DNA of 64,000 nucleotides from Vibrio mexicanus (lineage in GTDB: Bacteria; Pseudomonadota; Gammaproteobacteria; Enterobacterales; Vibrionaceae), in NCBI RefSeq assembly GCF_001012815.1, contig NZ_JYJP01000116.1, forward strand, positions 62,001 to 126,000. Reading direction: 5' to 3'. This document shows positions 31,430 to 41,911 of the stretch, in pieces. The translations under genes and the position numbers were made by a program. How positions within the stretch are numbered: the stretch's first letter is position 1; every line of letters starts with the position of its first letter. Under the pieces are notes generated by a model, which was not told where the DNA came from, searched no databases, and saw nothing but the letters and a program-made list of their open reading frames with translations.

Positions 31430-32763
31430 ATGTCTGAAATGACTCCTCGTGAAATCGTTCATGAACTGAACCGTCACATTATTGGCCAAGACAAAGCGAA
31501 GCGCTCTGTTGCGATTGCACTGCGTAATCGCTGGCGTCGTATGCAGCTAGAAGAAAGCTTGCGCGCAGAAGTAACACCTAAAAATATTCTTATGATTGGT
31601 CCAACCGGTGTTGGTAAAACGGAAATTGCACGCCGCTTAGCGAAACTGGCTAACGCGCCATTCATTAAAGTGGAAGCGACCAAGTTCACCGAAGTGGGTT
31701 ATGTAGGTAAAGAGGTTGAAACCATCATTCGTGATTTGACGGATGTGGCGATCAAGATGACTCACCAACAAGCGATGGACAAAGTGAAATTCCGCGCTGA
31801 AGAGCAAGCGGAAGAGCGTATTCTTGATGCTTTATTGCCACCAGCACGCGATGCTTGGGGCAAAACGAACAGCAAGATGAGAGTGCATCGAATACTCGTC
31901 AAATCTTCCGCAAGAAGTTGCGTGAAGGTAAGTTAGACGACAAAGAGATTGAAGTTGATGTTGCTGCGCCACAAATGGGCGTTGAGATCATGGCGCCTCC
32001 GGGCATGGAAGAGATGACCAACCAACTTCAAGGTATGTTCCAAAACCTAGCGGGTGATACCAAGAAGAAACGTAAGCTTAAGATTAAAGATGCGTTCAAA
32101 GCACTGACCGAAGAAGAAGCGGCGAAGCTTGTGAATCAAGAAGAGCTGAAAGAGAGCGCGATCTTTAATGTTGAGAACAACGGCATCGTGTTTATCGATG
32201 AGATCGATAAGATCTGTAAACGTGGTGATAGCTCTGGCCCAGACGTATCTCGTGAAGGTGTTCAGCGTGACCTACTGCCATTGATCGAGGGCAGCACAGT
32301 ATCAACCAAGCACGGCATGGTAAAAACCGACCATATTCTGTTTGTGACTTCTGGTGCATTCCAAGTCGCGAAACCGTCAGATCTGATCCCAGAACTGCAA
32401 GGCCGTTTGCCAATTCGTGTTGAGTTAGAAGCGCTAACCAGCAACGATTTCAAACGTATCTTAACTGAGCCAAAAGCGTCTTTGACTGAGCAATACATTG
32501 CCTTGATGAAGACGGAAGAAGTGGACGTTGAGTTTACTGAAGATGGTATCAACCAGATCGCTGAAGCAGCCTGGACGGTCAATGAAACCACCGAAAACAT
32601 TGGTGCTCGTCGTCTGCATACTGTTATGGAACGCTTAATGGACGAGATTTCATTTGAAGCAACGGATAAAGCCGGCAGCAAAATGGTCATTGACGCAGAA
32701 TATGTGACCTCACGCCTAGGTGAATTTGTTGAAGATGAAGATTTAAGCCGCTTCATTCTTTAA
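31430..32763 (+). CDS. hslU: ATP-dependent protease ATPase subunit HslU (frameshifted near 31858)
   Basis: HslU (ClpY) is the AAA+ unfoldase that feeds HslV. Walker A is [16 protein letters not shown] and Walker B is [15 protein letters not shown], with sensor residues near [11 protein letters not shown]. The C-terminus ends [12 protein letters not shown], the tail that docks in HslV. The frame breaks inside the intermediate domain at TGGGGC (31856-31861). One extra G joins PPARDAWG to QNEQQDES, giving 444 residues as in the family (443 in E. coli). This is most likely a base-calling error, since both halves are perfectly conserved. Confidence 0.95.
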
Positions 32764-32795
32764 GCTTCATTCTTGAAGTCATCGCTTGAAGATAC

Positions 32796-32826
32796 AAAAA
32801 GGAGATGCTGATGCATCTCCTTTTTT
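32796..32826 (+). terminator. hslVU terminator
   Basis: AAAAAGGAGATGC and its complement around TGAT end in six T. It also faces the convergent outer-membrane protein gene. Confidence 0.92.
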
Positions 32827-32857
32827 ATTATGGACTTAAGGACCAAGGTCGATTCAA

Positions 32858-33466
32858 TTAGAAGCGATAATCTAGAGAGACGATGAACTCGCTGTGGTTG
32901 CTGACCTTATCAGCAAATTCTTTTGATTTGTAAGAGGTTCCCATATAGCGGTAAGTACCATCGATAGAAACATTTTGCGCTACGTGATACTGAACACCTA
33001 CTTGGCCTCCGAAAGCAAAGTCAGATTCGCTTTCTGAATGTTTAAAGTCTTCGCCGACATTACCACGGATGATGCCTTTATTCTTAATGTAGCCAACAGT
33101 TGCGCCACCAAAAATAGAAAAGTCTTCGTTTAATCCATGTACATAATCATAAGATGCTAGCCACTCAGTTTGTGCGAGTTCAGCTTTTGCCCATGCATCA
33201 CCAATGTATAGTGCGTCAAGTTCATTATCACCGGTAAAGTTTGCAGTAAGGGTTAGTCGGTGATCTTCCGCGATGTAAGCACCGCCACGAATATGAAAAG
33301 CTGCACCTTTTGCTGTCTCTTTGTGAATGTCACCATCGCCGTCTTCAACCTTAACTGTGGCTGAATGGTAGCCCATACCGCCGCCAACAAAGTAGTCAAC
33401 AGAAGTTGCATAAGTAGATGGAGCAGCAACAGCAGCAAGAATCGCTAAGCTAAGAACATTTTTCAT
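32858..33466 (-). CDS. Outer-membrane beta-barrel protein (paralogue 1 of 3)
   Basis: This is a 202-residue exported protein with signal peptide MKNVLSLAILAAVAAPSTYA. It is a predicted small outer-membrane barrel of the OmpA-like/OmpX-like superfamily, about eight strands, closing with SLDYRF, where the terminal Phe is the usual barrel-assembly signal. Landmarks shared with the next two genes are YFVGGGMGYHS, the HRLTLTANFTGDNE strand, ASYDYVHG, FGGATVGYIKNKG and GTYRYMGTSY. AGGAAA precedes the ATG. The function of the set is unknown; porin, adhesin and stress-response roles are all possible. Confidence 0.8.
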   Translation of the reverse strand: MKNVLSLAILAAVAAPSTYATSVDYFVGGGMGYHSATVKVEDGDGDIHKETAKGAAFHIRGGAYIAEDHRLTLTANFTGDNELDALYIGDAWAKAELAQTEWLASYDYVHGLNEDFSIFGGATVGYIKNKGIIRGNVGEDFKHSESESDFAFGGQVGVQYHVAQNVSIDGTYRYMGTSYKSKEFADKVSNHSEFIVSLDYRF

Positions 33467-33660
33467 TTTTACTTTTTCCTAAAGCGTGTATTAAAAGGCA
33501 GGTCGATTATGTACACCGTTCGATTGTAGGTAAAGTTATCTCGTAAATAACCTAGAGTTATTAAGGATTCTCTAATGCTGACCAAAGTTTATAAAAAAAG
33601 AAGGTAAGCAGTGTCGGCGGCTTGCCTTCTTTGGAATAGTTCGGGAGCGGAAATGGAGTC

Positions 33661-34287
33661 TTAGAAGCGGTAATCTAGAGAGACAGTGAATTCGCTGTGG
33701 TTATCGACTGCCAGCTTAACGCCCTCATTTTTCTCTTCGTACGAGGTGCCCATGTAGCGGTATGTGGCATCGATAGACCAGTTGGCATCAAGTCTTACTT
33801 GCGTACCAATTTGAGCGCCTACCGCAAGATCGCGTTCACTCTCTGAATAGCTGTATCCACCTAGCCAGTCAGTGCCTGAAACTGACAGCTTGTTATTAAT
33901 GAATCCAGCGCTCACACCACCAAATACCGCCACATTGCTTGCTACAGGGTAGATGTAGTCATAAGACGCCAGAAATTCGTTTTGGCTTAGTTTGCCACTT
34001 TCTGTCCAGTCGGCAATTGGGTTTAGATCGAAATGGTAGATATCATCTTTACCAGCGAAGTTTGCCGTCAGTGTGAAGCGATGGTTTTCGTTTACGTAAG
34101 CACCGCCACGAAAATGAAAGGCTGCACTGCTTGCGGTTTCTGAGCTACTGCCAAGCCCATCGACAGATAGCTTTGCTTTTGAGTTGTGGTAGCCCATACC
34201 ACCACCAACAAAGTACTCAACCGTGTTTGCGTAAGCCGCTGGTGCTGATAGTGCTGCAACAACAGCAAGGCTAATAATCTTTTTCAT
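33661..34287 (-). CDS. Outer-membrane beta-barrel protein (paralogue 2 of 3)
   Basis: The product is about 208 residues from ATG 34287, which has AAGGAAAA just upstream; the frame is open to 34338 but without signal sequence. The signal peptide is MKKIISLAVVAALSAPAAYA. The barrel shares nearly all strands with the neighbour at 32858 (VEYFVGGGMGYHN, HRFTLTANFAGKDD, ATYRYMGTSYEE, SLDYRF), so the two are recent tandem duplicates. Loops differ most, as expected for surface-exposed parts. Confidence 0.8.
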   Translation of the reverse strand: MKKIISLAVVAALSAPAAYANTVEYFVGGGMGYHNSKAKLSVDGLGSSSETASSAAFHFRGGAYVNENHRFTLTANFAGKDDIYHFDLNPIADWTESGKLSQNEFLASYDYIYPVASNVAVFGGVSAGFINNKLSVSGTDWLGGYSYSESERDLAVGAQIGTQVRLDANWSIDATYRYMGTSYEEKNEGVKLAVDNHSEFTVSLDYRF

Positions 34288-34401
34288 TTCAGTTTTCCTT
34301 AAAATAGGGGCGTACAATTTATTTTGTACAGTGTTCATAATTAAAATGTGTAATAAGCCGAATGAGATGCTCAGCCGGATTAATGTGCTTAAAGTGATTG
34401 T

Positions 34402-35004
34402 TTAGAATCGATAATCAATCGAAAGTGAGAGTTCGCTGTGATCATTGAACTCAAATCCTACGAGTTCGTCATCAAATGATGAACCCATATAGCGGTATGT
34501 GAGGTCTACCGATGCTTCTGACGAGAGAGCGAATTGAATGCCAGCTTGCCCGCCAAAGCTAAAATCGGTCGATGTATTTGAGTATTGCCAGCTGCTTAAC
34601 CAACTCGAATCGGACTGGAGCAATTTATTGCGGATTGCCCCTGCGGTTACGCCTCCAAAGAGAGAGAGTTTTTGGGTAACAGGGTGAAGGTAATCATAGG
34701 AGAGTAAGAACTCTGATTGATTCACTTCGAGTGCTTCACCACCGAGTGCCAGTGAGCGAGCGTAAACCTCATTATCGCCAGTGACATTGGTGGTCAACGT
34801 GAATCTATGATTCTCATTGACATACAGTCCTGTTCTTAGGTGAAAGGCCATGTAGTCAGGCGTGTAATTGTCATTGGACTCAAGGTCGTTAATCGATATG
34901 AGATGATAGCCAATACCGCCACCAACGAAGAAGTCGATGTGTTCAGAGCTTGCATGCGCTGTGCAAGCAACCGTTAGTGCAACGAAGCTGAATACTTTTC
35001 TCAC
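34402..35004 (-). CDS. Outer-membrane beta-barrel protein (paralogue 3 of 3)
   Basis: This 200-residue protein has a signal peptide (MRKVFSFVALTVACTAHA) and the same barrel plan as the two downstream paralogues (DFFVGGGIGYHL, HRFTLTTNVTGDNE, LSYDYLHPV, LTYRYMGSSF, SIDYRF). It is the most diverged of the three. The start is GTG 35004 with AGGAGA upstream. It is upstream of the other two on the same strand. The 369-base region to frdA holds the promoters of both; I found no certain operator there. Confidence 0.78.
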   Translation of the reverse strand: MRKVFSFVALTVACTAHASSEHIDFFVGGGIGYHLISINDLESNDNYTPDYMAFHLRTGLYVNENHRFTLTTNVTGDNEVYARSLALGGEALEVNQSEFLLSYDYLHPVTQKLSLFGGVTAGAIRNKLLQSDSSWLSSWQYSNTSTDFSFGGQAGIQFALSSEASVDLTYRYMGSSFDDELVGFEFNDHSELSLSIDYRF

Positions 35005-35373
35005 CGAGTTATCTCCTACATTGATATTTTGAACGCTGTTCGATTTTGTTGGTGCGGATTGTGAACGCCGTTCAATTGCAGGTAAAGTTATAACGCAGAT
35101 AAGTGTTACTTATCATCATGGTCAAAAATAACCCGTGTCTTTGGAGTAATTAGGCGTGTTTTTTTAGGGGAAAAGTAAAGGGCTATTGATGGCCGTGATA
35201 ACAGTCACAATACCCATATTTTTTATGCTCGTGAATGCATTACTGACGCAAAAACCTAAATGCATCAATTTTTCTGTCAATGAGCTCTTTTAAACTGAAT
35301 TTAAACAGTTTTTGGGGCAACCCAAAGATCATTACAACAAGCGAATTATTCGCAATCACACTGGAGGATAACT

Positions 35374-37199
35374 GTGAAAACACTTACCACAGATATCGCA
35401 GTCATCGGCGCTGGCGGCGCTGGTCTTCGTACTGCTATAGCGGCAGCTGAAGCGAACCCTGAACTTGAAGTCGCTCTGATTTCTAAAGTTTACCCAATGC
35501 GTTCTCATACGGTTGCTGCTGAAGGTGGCTCAGCCGCAGTTATCAAGGATGAAGATAGTCTAGACAATCACTTCAACGATACCGTTGGCGGTGGTGACTG
35601 GCTTTGTGAACAGGATGTTGTTGAGTATTTCGTAGAAAATGCCACGCGTGAAATGATTCAAATGGAGCAGTGGGGCTGCCCTTGGAGCCGTAAAGAGGAT
35701 GGCGAAGTGAATGTTCGTCGCTTTGGCGGTATGAAGGTAGAGCGGACATGGTTTGCAGCCGATAAAACGGGCTTCCACATGTTGCACACACTGTTCCAAA
35801 CGTCGATGAAGTATGAACAAATCAAACGCTTTGATGAGTACTTTGTGGTCGATCTTCTCGTTGAAGAAGGTGAAGTGCAAGGCTTGATTGCCATTCATAT
35901 GTCGGAAGGTGAATTGGTGACGATCAAAGCGAAATCTGTTGTGCTGGCAACGGGGGCGCGGGTCGTGTTTACCACTGTAATACCAATGGTGGCATCGTAA
36001 CGGGTGATGGAATGGCAATGGCCTATCGCCACGGCGTACCATTACGTGATATGGAGTTCGTTCAATATCACCCAACGGGCCTGCCAGGTACGGGCATCTT
36101 GATGACCGAAGGTTGTCGTGGTGAAGGCGGTATCATCGTCAATAAAGATGGTTATCGTTACCTGCAAGATTACGGCATGGGCCCAGAAACGCCGGTGGGT
36201 CAGCCAAAGAACAAATACATGGAACTTGGTCCACGCGATAAGGTGTCTCAAGCATTCTGGCATGAGCAGCAAAAAGGCAACACCATCAAGCATCCGCTTG
36301 GCGATGTCGTCCACTTAGACCTTCGTCACCTTGGTGAAGAGTACTTACAAGAGCGCTTGCCATTTATCTGTGAACTTGCCAAAGCCTACGTCAATGTAGA
36401 TCCAGCGAAAGAGCCGATCCCAATTCGTCCAACCGTTCACTACACCATGGGCGGTATTGAAACCAATGGTCAGTGTGAAACCCGTATTAAAGGTTTATTC
36501 GCGGTAGGTGAGTGTGCGTCTGTCGGATTACATGGTGCGAACCGCTTAGGTTCAAATTCGCTAGCTGAGTTTGTGGTATTTGGCCGCGTTGCCGGTGAAG
36601 AAGCGGTGAAACGTGCGGCAGAATTCAAAGGTTGGAACGAAGAATCTATCGCTAAGCAGGTGAAAGCGGTAGAAGACCGTATCGCGGCCTTGATGAGCCA
36701 AGACGGCGACGAGAACTGGGCAGATATCCGCACTGAAATGGGTCACACCATGGAAGCGGGTTGCGGTATCTATCGTCAAGAAGATTTGATGCAAGCCACC
36801 ATCGATAAGATCACTGAGCTTAAAGAGCGCTACAAGCGCATCAGCATTAAAGACAAAGGCAAAGTGTTCAACACTGACCTTCTATACGCTATCGAAGTAG
36901 GCTATGGCCTTGAAGTAGCGGAAGCTATGGTTCACTCGGCTATCTTGCGTAAAGAGTCTCGCGGCGCGCATCAGCGTTTAGACGACAACTGCACTGAGCG
37001 TGATGATGTGAACTTCCTGAAACACTCACTCTCTTTCTTTAATGAAGGTGCAGCGCCGACCATCGATTACAGCGATGTGAAGATCACCAAATCTCAACCA
37101 AAAGCTCGCCTATACGGAGAAGCGGCAGAGAAGGCGGCGGCAGAAGAGGCAGCAAAAACAGCGGCCAAAGCTGAGAAACCATCAGAGGAGCAAGCATAA
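35374..37199 (+). CDS. frdA: Fumarate reductase flavoprotein subunit (frameshifted near 35954)
   Basis: FrdA reduces fumarate to succinate in anaerobic respiration. It holds covalent FAD on His45 in [15 protein letters not shown]. The N-terminal Rossmann motif is [16 protein letters not shown], and the catalytic region has [19 protein letters not shown]. The frame breaks at the G5 run 35952-35956; one more G restores [16 protein letters not shown] and gives 608 residues (602 in E. coli). The C-terminus carries an extra Ala/Glu/Lys-rich tail. The GTG start has a strong GGAGG. Its stop overlaps the frdB start (TAATG). Confidence 0.95.
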
Positions 37200-37960
37200 T
37201 GTCAGCGAATCGTATCCAAAAAGTCGACATTCTGCGCTACGACCCTGAGCGAGACGCAGAACCTTACTTCCAAACATTCGAAGTGCCTTTTGATGAGACC
37301 ATGTCGGTGCTTGATGCCATTGGTTACATCAAAGACAACCTAGATAAAGACCTGTCTTACCGCTGGTCTTGCCGTATGGCGATCTGTGGCTCGTGCGGCG
37401 TGATGGTAGATGGTGTACCAAAACTGGCCTGTAAGAGCTTTCTTCGTGACTACCCTAATGGTTTAAAAATAGAGCCTTTAGCGAACTTCCCGATCGAGAA
37501 AGACTTAATCGTAGACATGACGCCATTTATCGAGCGTTTGGAAGCGATTAAGCCGTACATCATTGGTAATGATCGTAAACCTGAAGATGGCACTAACTTA
37601 CAAACACCAGAACAGATGGCGAAGTACAAGCAGTTTGCAGGGTGTATCAACTGTGGTCTTTGTTATGCGGCGTGCCCGCAGTTTGGCTTGAATCCAGAAT
37701 TCATCGGCCCAGCAGCATTGACACTTGCCCATCGCTATAACCTAGATAGCCGTGATAACGGTAAAGCTGAGCGTATGCAGCTGATTAACGGTGAAAATGG
37801 CGCTTGGGGTTGTACATTTGTCGGTTACTGTTCTGACGTGTGTCCAAAGAACGTGGATCCAGCAGCAGCCGTTAACCAGGGTAAAGTAGAGTCCTCGATG
37901 GACTTTGTGATTGCCATGCTCAAACCTGATGGCAGCAAGAAGACGGCAGAGGAGGCATAA
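37199..37960 (+). CDS. frdB: Fumarate reductase iron-sulfur subunit
   Basis: FrdB carries the three iron-sulfur clusters that pass electrons from menaquinol to FrdA. The 2Fe-2S site is [15 protein letters not shown] followed by LAC. The 4Fe-4S and 3Fe-4S ligands are in [15 protein letters not shown] and [13 protein letters not shown]. It is 253 residues, slightly longer than E. coli FrdB (244). It is second in frdABCD, coupled to frdA by overlap and 3 bases before frdC. Confidence 0.97.
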   Translation: MSANRIQKVDILRYDPERDAEPYFQTFEVPFDETMSVLDAIGYIKDNLDKDLSYRWSCRMAICGSCGVMVDGVPKLACKSFLRDYPNGLKIEPLANFPIEKDLIVDMTPFIERLEAIKPYIIGNDRKPEDGTNLQTPEQMAKYKQFAGCINCGLCYAACPQFGLNPEFIGPAALTLAHRYNLDSRDNGKAERMQLINGENGAWGCTFVGYCSDVCPKNVDPAAAVNQGKVESSMDFVIAMLKPDGSKKTAEEA

Positions 37961-37963
37961 ACT

Positions 37964-38347
37964 ATGAGTAACCGTAAACCTTATGTGCGCGAAGTGAAGC
38001 GCACTTGGTGGAAAGACCATCCGTTTTATCGCTTCTACATGTTGCGTGAAGCAACAGTCTTGCCGTTAGTGCTGTTTACCTTGTTTCTGACGTTCGGCCT
38101 TGGTGCTTTGGTCAAAGGGCCAGAGTCTTGGGAAGCGTGGTTAGCATTTATGGCTAACCCTGTGGTCGTTGGCATCAATATTGTTGCTTTAGCAGGTAGT
38201 CTTCTTCATGCACATACCTTCTTCAGTATGATGCCTCAAGTCATGCCTATTCGTTTGAAAGGTAAGCCAGTCGATAAAAAGATCATCGTCCTGACTCAGT
38301 GGGCAGCGGTCGCGTTCATTTCTCTTATTGTTCTGATTGTGGTGTAA
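37964..38347 (+). CDS. frdC: Fumarate reductase membrane anchor subunit C
   Basis: FrdC is one of two membrane anchors that bind menaquinol. The 127 residues start NRKPYVREVKRTWWKDHPFY, as in E. coli FrdC, followed by three hydrophobic helices (about 32-52, 65-87 and 105-127). It contains the conserved basic and histidine residues at the first helix and HAHTFFSMMPQVMPIR between helices two and three. It is intact and lies within frdABCD. Confidence 0.95.
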   Translation: MSNRKPYVREVKRTWWKDHPFYRFYMLREATVLPLVLFTLFLTFGLGALVKGPESWEAWLAFMANPVVVGINIVALAGSLLHAHTFFSMMPQVMPIRLKGKPVDKKIIVLTQWAAVAFISLIVLIVV

Positions 38348-38356
38348 GGAGTTAAC

Positions 38357-38734
38357 ATGAAAACTAACTATAGTGTTGATCGTACACCAAAGCGATCTGA
38401 TGAGCCGATTTGGTGGGGGCTATTTGGCGCTGGTGGTACATGGTTTGCCATGATCACGCCTGTAACCATTCTAGTGCTTGGCGTGCTGGCACCATTGGGC
38501 ATTATCAATGCCGAGGCGTTGAGCTACGAACGAGTGGTCGACTTTGCTACTAGCTTGATTGGTGCTCTGTTCATCATCGGCACGCTGGCTTTGCCAATGT
38601 GGCATGCGATGCATCGCGTACACCACGGTATGCACGACCTTAAGTTTCACACAGGCATCATAGGCAAGATTACTTGCTACGCTTTTGCGGGCTTGATTTC
38701 AGCGTTAGCAGTGATTTTTGTCTTTATGGTATAG
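38357..38734 (+). CDS. frdD: Fumarate reductase membrane anchor subunit D
   Basis: FrdD is the second membrane anchor. The 125 residues include [20 protein letters not shown], three membrane helices, and [17 protein letters not shown] between the last two, matching E. coli FrdD (119 residues). Its stop codon is followed directly by a run of 7-base repeats, and no ordinary terminator is visible before epmA, so read-through into epmA is possible. Confidence 0.95.
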   Translation: MKTNYSVDRTPKRSDEPIWWGLFGAGGTWFAMITPVTILVLGVLAPLGIINAEALSYERVVDFATSLIGALFIIGTLALPMWHAMHRVHHGMHDLKFHTGIIGKITCYAFAGLISALAVIFVFMV

Positions 38735-38737
38735 AAG

Positions 38738-38760
38738 TTCAAGGTTCAAGGTTCAAGGTT
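38738..38760 (+). repeat. Heptamer tandem array, unit TTCAAGG (3.3 copies)
   Basis: Three exact copies of TTCAAGG plus TT begin three bases after the frdD stop. The unit is the reverse complement of the unit in the array at 62105. Confidence 0.92.
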
Positions 38761-38766
38761 TTTACG

Positions 38767-38794
38767 CCTTGTTCCTTGCTCCCTCATTCTTGCT
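38767..38794 (+). repeat. Degenerate heptamer array
   Basis: The four successive 7-base units CCTTGTT, CCTTGCT, CCCTCAT and TCTTGCT keep a period of seven with substitutions. It looks like a decayed array between the two exact arrays of this gap. Confidence 0.6.
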
Positions 38795-38817
38795 TTTTAT
38801 TTTAGTTGACCACTACA

Positions 38818-38850
38818 CCCCTTGCCCCTTGCCCCTTGCCCCTTGCCCCT
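38818..38850 (+). repeat. Heptamer tandem array, unit CCCCTTG (4.7 copies)
   Basis: Four exact copies of CCCCTTG plus CCCCT lie 47 bases upstream of the epmA ATG. Confidence 0.92.
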
Positions 38851-38896
38851 ATTCTTATTACTCTCTCGATAACTTTAATTCCTATGAGTTATCAAT

Positions 38897-39868
38897 ATGT
38901 CTTCTAACTGGCAGCCAAGTGCCTCCATTGAGTCTCTTAAACAGCGTGCAGCAATTATAAATAACATTCGTCAGTTTTTCGCACATCGCAATGTCTTAGA
39001 AGTGGACACGCCAGCAATGAGTCACGCGACTGTGACGGATATCCATCTGCACACCTTCCAAACTGACTTTGTTGGACCCGGATACGCGGACGGTAAAAAA
39101 CTCTATTTAATGACCAGTCCCGAATTCCATATGAAGCGACTACTCGCGGCAGGTAGCGGATGTATCTATCAGATAAATAAAGCTTTTCGCAATGAGGAAA
39201 GTGGAAGACATCATAACCCTGAGTTCACCATGTTGGAGTGGTATCGAGTAGGGTTCGATCATCATCAGCTTATGGATGAAATGGATGAGTTGCTCCAATT
39301 AATTTTAACCTGCAGTAAAGCTGAACGGATGACTTATCAACGCGCTTTCCAAATTGTTTTAGGAATATGTCCTTTAGAAGCAAATATGGAAAACCTGAAG
39401 CAAGTTGCCAATGGCTTAGGACTAAGTGATATAGCAAATACCGAGGAAGATAGGGATACCTTGCTGCAGCTGCTGTTTAGTATGGGGGTTGAGCCCAAAA
39501 TCGGCCAAGATGTCCCCGCATTTGTGTATGACTTTCCGGCGTCACAAGCGGCTTTGGCAAAGATTAATCTTGAAGACCCAAGAGTGGCAGATAGGTTTGA
39601 GGTTTACTTCAAGGGCATAGAGCTAGCTAATGGCTTTCATGAGTTAACAGATTCTTCTGAGCAGTTACAAAGATTCCAAAGTGATAACCGTATGCGTAAC
39701 CAAATGGGATTAGAAGAACAGCCTATTGACCATCATTTAATTGAAGCTCTAACGTGCGGGTTGCCAAATTGTGCAGGCGTTGCGCTAGGTATTGACCGTT
39801 TGATTATGTTGGCGTTAGGGTGCAAACATATTGATGGAGTAATTACATTTGGATTTTCTAACTCCTAG
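38897..39868 (+). CDS. epmA: Elongation factor P--(R)-beta-lysine ligase
   Basis: EpmA (GenX/PoxA) is a truncated class II lysyl-tRNA synthetase homologue that attaches beta-lysine to elongation factor P. The 323 residues match E. coli (325) and show [18 protein letters not shown], the class II motif 2 [20 protein letters not shown] and motif 3 [15 protein letters not shown]. There is no anticodon-binding domain, which separates it from LysS. It follows frdABCD, a common gene order in gammaproteobacteria, after a repeat-rich gap. Confidence 0.96.
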   Translation: MSSNWQPSASIESLKQRAAIINNIRQFFAHRNVLEVDTPAMSHATVTDIHLHTFQTDFVGPGYADGKKLYLMTSPEFHMKRLLAAGSGCIYQINKAFRNEESGRHHNPEFTMLEWYRVGFDHHQLMDEMDELLQLILTCSKAERMTYQRAFQIVLGICPLEANMENLKQVANGLGLSDIANTEEDRDTLLQLLFSMGVEPKIGQDVPAFVYDFPASQAALAKINLEDPRVADRFEVYFKGIELANGFHELTDSSEQLQRFQSDNRMRNQMGLEEQPIDHHLIEALTCGLPNCAGVALGIDRLIMLALGCKHIDGVITFGFSNS

Positions 39869-40569
39869 CTGTTTAAAGACTAATTTAAAATATTAATAAT
39901 TACTTATAATTAAATTAATTATACTTATTTTTCACCAATCCAACTTTTGTGTTTTAATATTTAGTTACATTTATTTTTGTGTAAATGCAATGTTAAATTT
40001 AAGATCTTGGATTATCCAGCTTTTTTCTATGTTATCGATTTCATTAAATGTGATTTATTGGATTAATGTCACATTTTTATCTCGGTCCTTTCATTTATAA
40101 ATTTTAGTTGTGTTTTTTATTTCATTCTTGTAGTTAGTGATAGTGATAAAACCTGAAATTTAATTCAACTGTGGTTATTTATCCCTAATTAGTGGTTTTT
40201 CTTTATTGATACATTATTGATATATATATCAACTGATATTGGTTTTTATGAGCATTTACAACATGACAAAAGAACGTGCTACGCACATGTTACTGATAAA
40301 TTTAATAATTAATTGATTTTGATTGCCTCCCCAATATATGGATAATTGCGCTGATTTTTAGACAACTCTCTGCGCAGTTTGATTTCGCCTATCAATGGGC
40401 GGTAGCGTGGAAAAACAAATATTTAAGCCGCTAATAATAACTTAAATAAATATGGCAGCCTTAAGTGATGTTTTAATTGAGAGCTGATGAAAATTATTAT
40501 TTAAAACTCTAATCAATATAATTTCTTTATTGAACTCCTTCTTATTATAACGTCAATGGTTCACCTGCA
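39869..40569 (+). other. 700-base AT-rich leader region ahead of polysaccharide cluster A
   Basis: No gene is seen. The stretch is visibly very AT-rich compared with its neighbours, with long T and A runs and a TGATATATATATCA palindrome near 40217. Such regions in surface-polysaccharide loci are often silenced by H-NS and activated by RfaH. It contains an ops element at 40398 and must hold the promoter of rmlA. Confidence 0.6.
40398..40409 (+). promoter_or_regulatory. ops element (RfaH recruitment site) of cluster A
   Basis: GGCGGTAGCGTG is an exact match to the 12-base ops sequence. RfaH binds RNA polymerase paused here and suppresses early termination in long polysaccharide operons. It lies 161 bases upstream of rmlA. 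Confidence 0.95.
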
Positions 40570-41475
40570 ATGAAAAAGCCAAGCAAAAGAAAAGGTATTG
40601 TTTTAGCCGGGGGCTCAGGCACCCGCTTATATCCACTTACAAAAGTAGTCAGTAAGCAGCTAATGCCTGTTTATGATAAACCCATGATTTATTACCCGAT
40701 ATCAAATCTAATGATGGCAGGTATTGATCAGATTCTAATTATTTCCACGCCTACTGAATTACCCCGATTTAAAAGTTTGCTAGGAGACGGATCTCGATGG
40801 GGTATTAATTTTGAATATGTTGAGCAACCTAAGCCTGAAGGACTCGCACAAGCATTTATTTTAGCCGAGGACTTCTTAGATGGGGCACATGCGGCTCTAG
40901 TGCTTGGAGACAATCTTTTTTACGGCCACGATCTTGGTAAATCATTAAAAGCAGCAAATGAAAACCTAGAGGGTGCAACGGTATTTGGTTATCACGTCGG
41001 AAACCCAGAATCTTATGGGGTTGTCGAGTTTGATAGTCAGGGCAAAGTTATTTCGATCGAAGAAAAACCTAAGCAGCCAAAGTCTAATTATGCAGTTCCT
41101 GGATTGTATTTCTTTGACGCTAATGTCGTGGAATATGCAAAGAAAGTACAGCCTTCTGAGAGAGGTGAATTAGAGATCACAGATGTTATAAATCAATACC
41201 TCGCTGAAGGGGCATTGAAAGTTGAACTCATGGGGCGCGGAACTGCTTGGCTTGATACCGGAACGCTAGATGACTTGTTAGACGCGGCTCTTTATATAAG
41301 GGCCGTTGAAAAACGCCAGGGCCTTAAAGTCAATTGTCCTGCTGAAGTGGCATTTCGCATGGGTTATATAGGCGAAGAACATCTAAGAACAATTGCCAAG
41401 TCTAAAGAAAAGTCGGGATATGGAAAATACTTGCACTCCATTTTGGATAATCATGTCCACCCGTCCACGGTTTGA
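40570..41475 (+). CDS. rmlA: Glucose-1-phosphate thymidylyltransferase (copy 1)
   Basis: RmlA joins glucose 1-phosphate and dTTP to dTDP-glucose, the first step to dTDP-L-rhamnose and related deoxy sugars. The 301 residues include [34 protein letters not shown], the metal-binding [11 protein letters not shown] and [18 protein letters not shown]. It is the first gene of cluster A behind the ops site. A close second copy lies at 61198. The frame is intact and length is typical. Downstream rmlD is decayed and rmlB follows. Confidence 0.96.
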   Translation: MKKPSKRKGIVLAGGSGTRLYPLTKVVSKQLMPVYDKPMIYYPISNLMMAGIDQILIISTPTELPRFKSLLGDGSRWGINFEYVEQPKPEGLAQAFILAEDFLDGAHAALVLGDNLFYGHDLGKSLKAANENLEGATVFGYHVGNPESYGVVEFDSQGKVISIEEKPKQPKSNYAVPGLYFFDANVVEYAKKVQPSERGELEITDVINQYLAEGALKVELMGRGTAWLDTGTLDDLLDAALYIRAVEKRQGLKVNCPAEVAFRMGYIGEEHLRTIAKSKEKSGYGKYLHSILDNHVHPSTV

Positions 41476-41750
41476 ATCAGATAATAGGGTGATGCAGTGA
41501 AGTTTATTGCTATAGAAACACTCAAAAAGCCATCATCGGTCAAGCTAAAGCTTGTTTAGAAAATAATTTTTATCCGTTGCTTGGTCGATGTAACAGCGCT
41601 AGAAGTGCTATCTCAGTTCAATTTAATAACTCGATACCAACGATTACACCTGATTCTAATTGGTTCCTTAAGGCGGAGTAGTTTTGCAGGTAACATTATG
41701 CTCCTTCTTTTTTGTCTTACAGAAAACACTAAGAGCTCTAGAGTCTAAAA

Positions 41751-41911
41751 ATTCCAATCAAACCAATATCAACAACTGCATTCCCTACTGCAGCAAGAAG
41801 GCCTAGTTTTAGCGTGCTTGACAAAGCGTCCACAGAAGAAGCAATAGGCCTCCAAACTCAACATTGGCGACTGCAACTATCGGCAATGCTAGATGAAATC
41901 AATATTAAGTA
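41751..41911 (+). pseudogene. Remnant of rmlD (dTDP-4-dehydrorhamnose reductase), C-terminal part
   Basis: The frame reads IPIKPISTTAFPTAARRPSF, then SVLDKASTEEAIGLQTQHWR and LQLSAMLDEINIK before a stop. This matches the RmlD C-terminus (pattern P-I-S-T-x-E/F-Y/F-P-T-P-A-x-R-P-x-x-S-V-L-D ... H-W-R). An upstream stretch LQKTLRALESK in another frame would be the preceding helix. The rest of rmlD, with its Rossmann motif and YxxxK, is absent. Bases 41476-41750 contain broken frames with no recognisable intact gene. The remnant ends 25 bases before rmlB. Confidence 0.75.

Noticed and set aside
35180-35210. FNR site upstream of frdA (TTGATGGCCGTGAT)
   Set aside because: Only the left half matches TTGAT-N4-ATCAA; the right half does not, so I do not list it.
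35560-36075. Open frame of 171 codons opposite frdA
   Set aside because: His/Arg-rich antisense artefact of the frdA sequence.
38735-38850. CRISPR array
   Set aside because: Units are 7 bases, directly contiguous and without spacers, and there are no cas genes.
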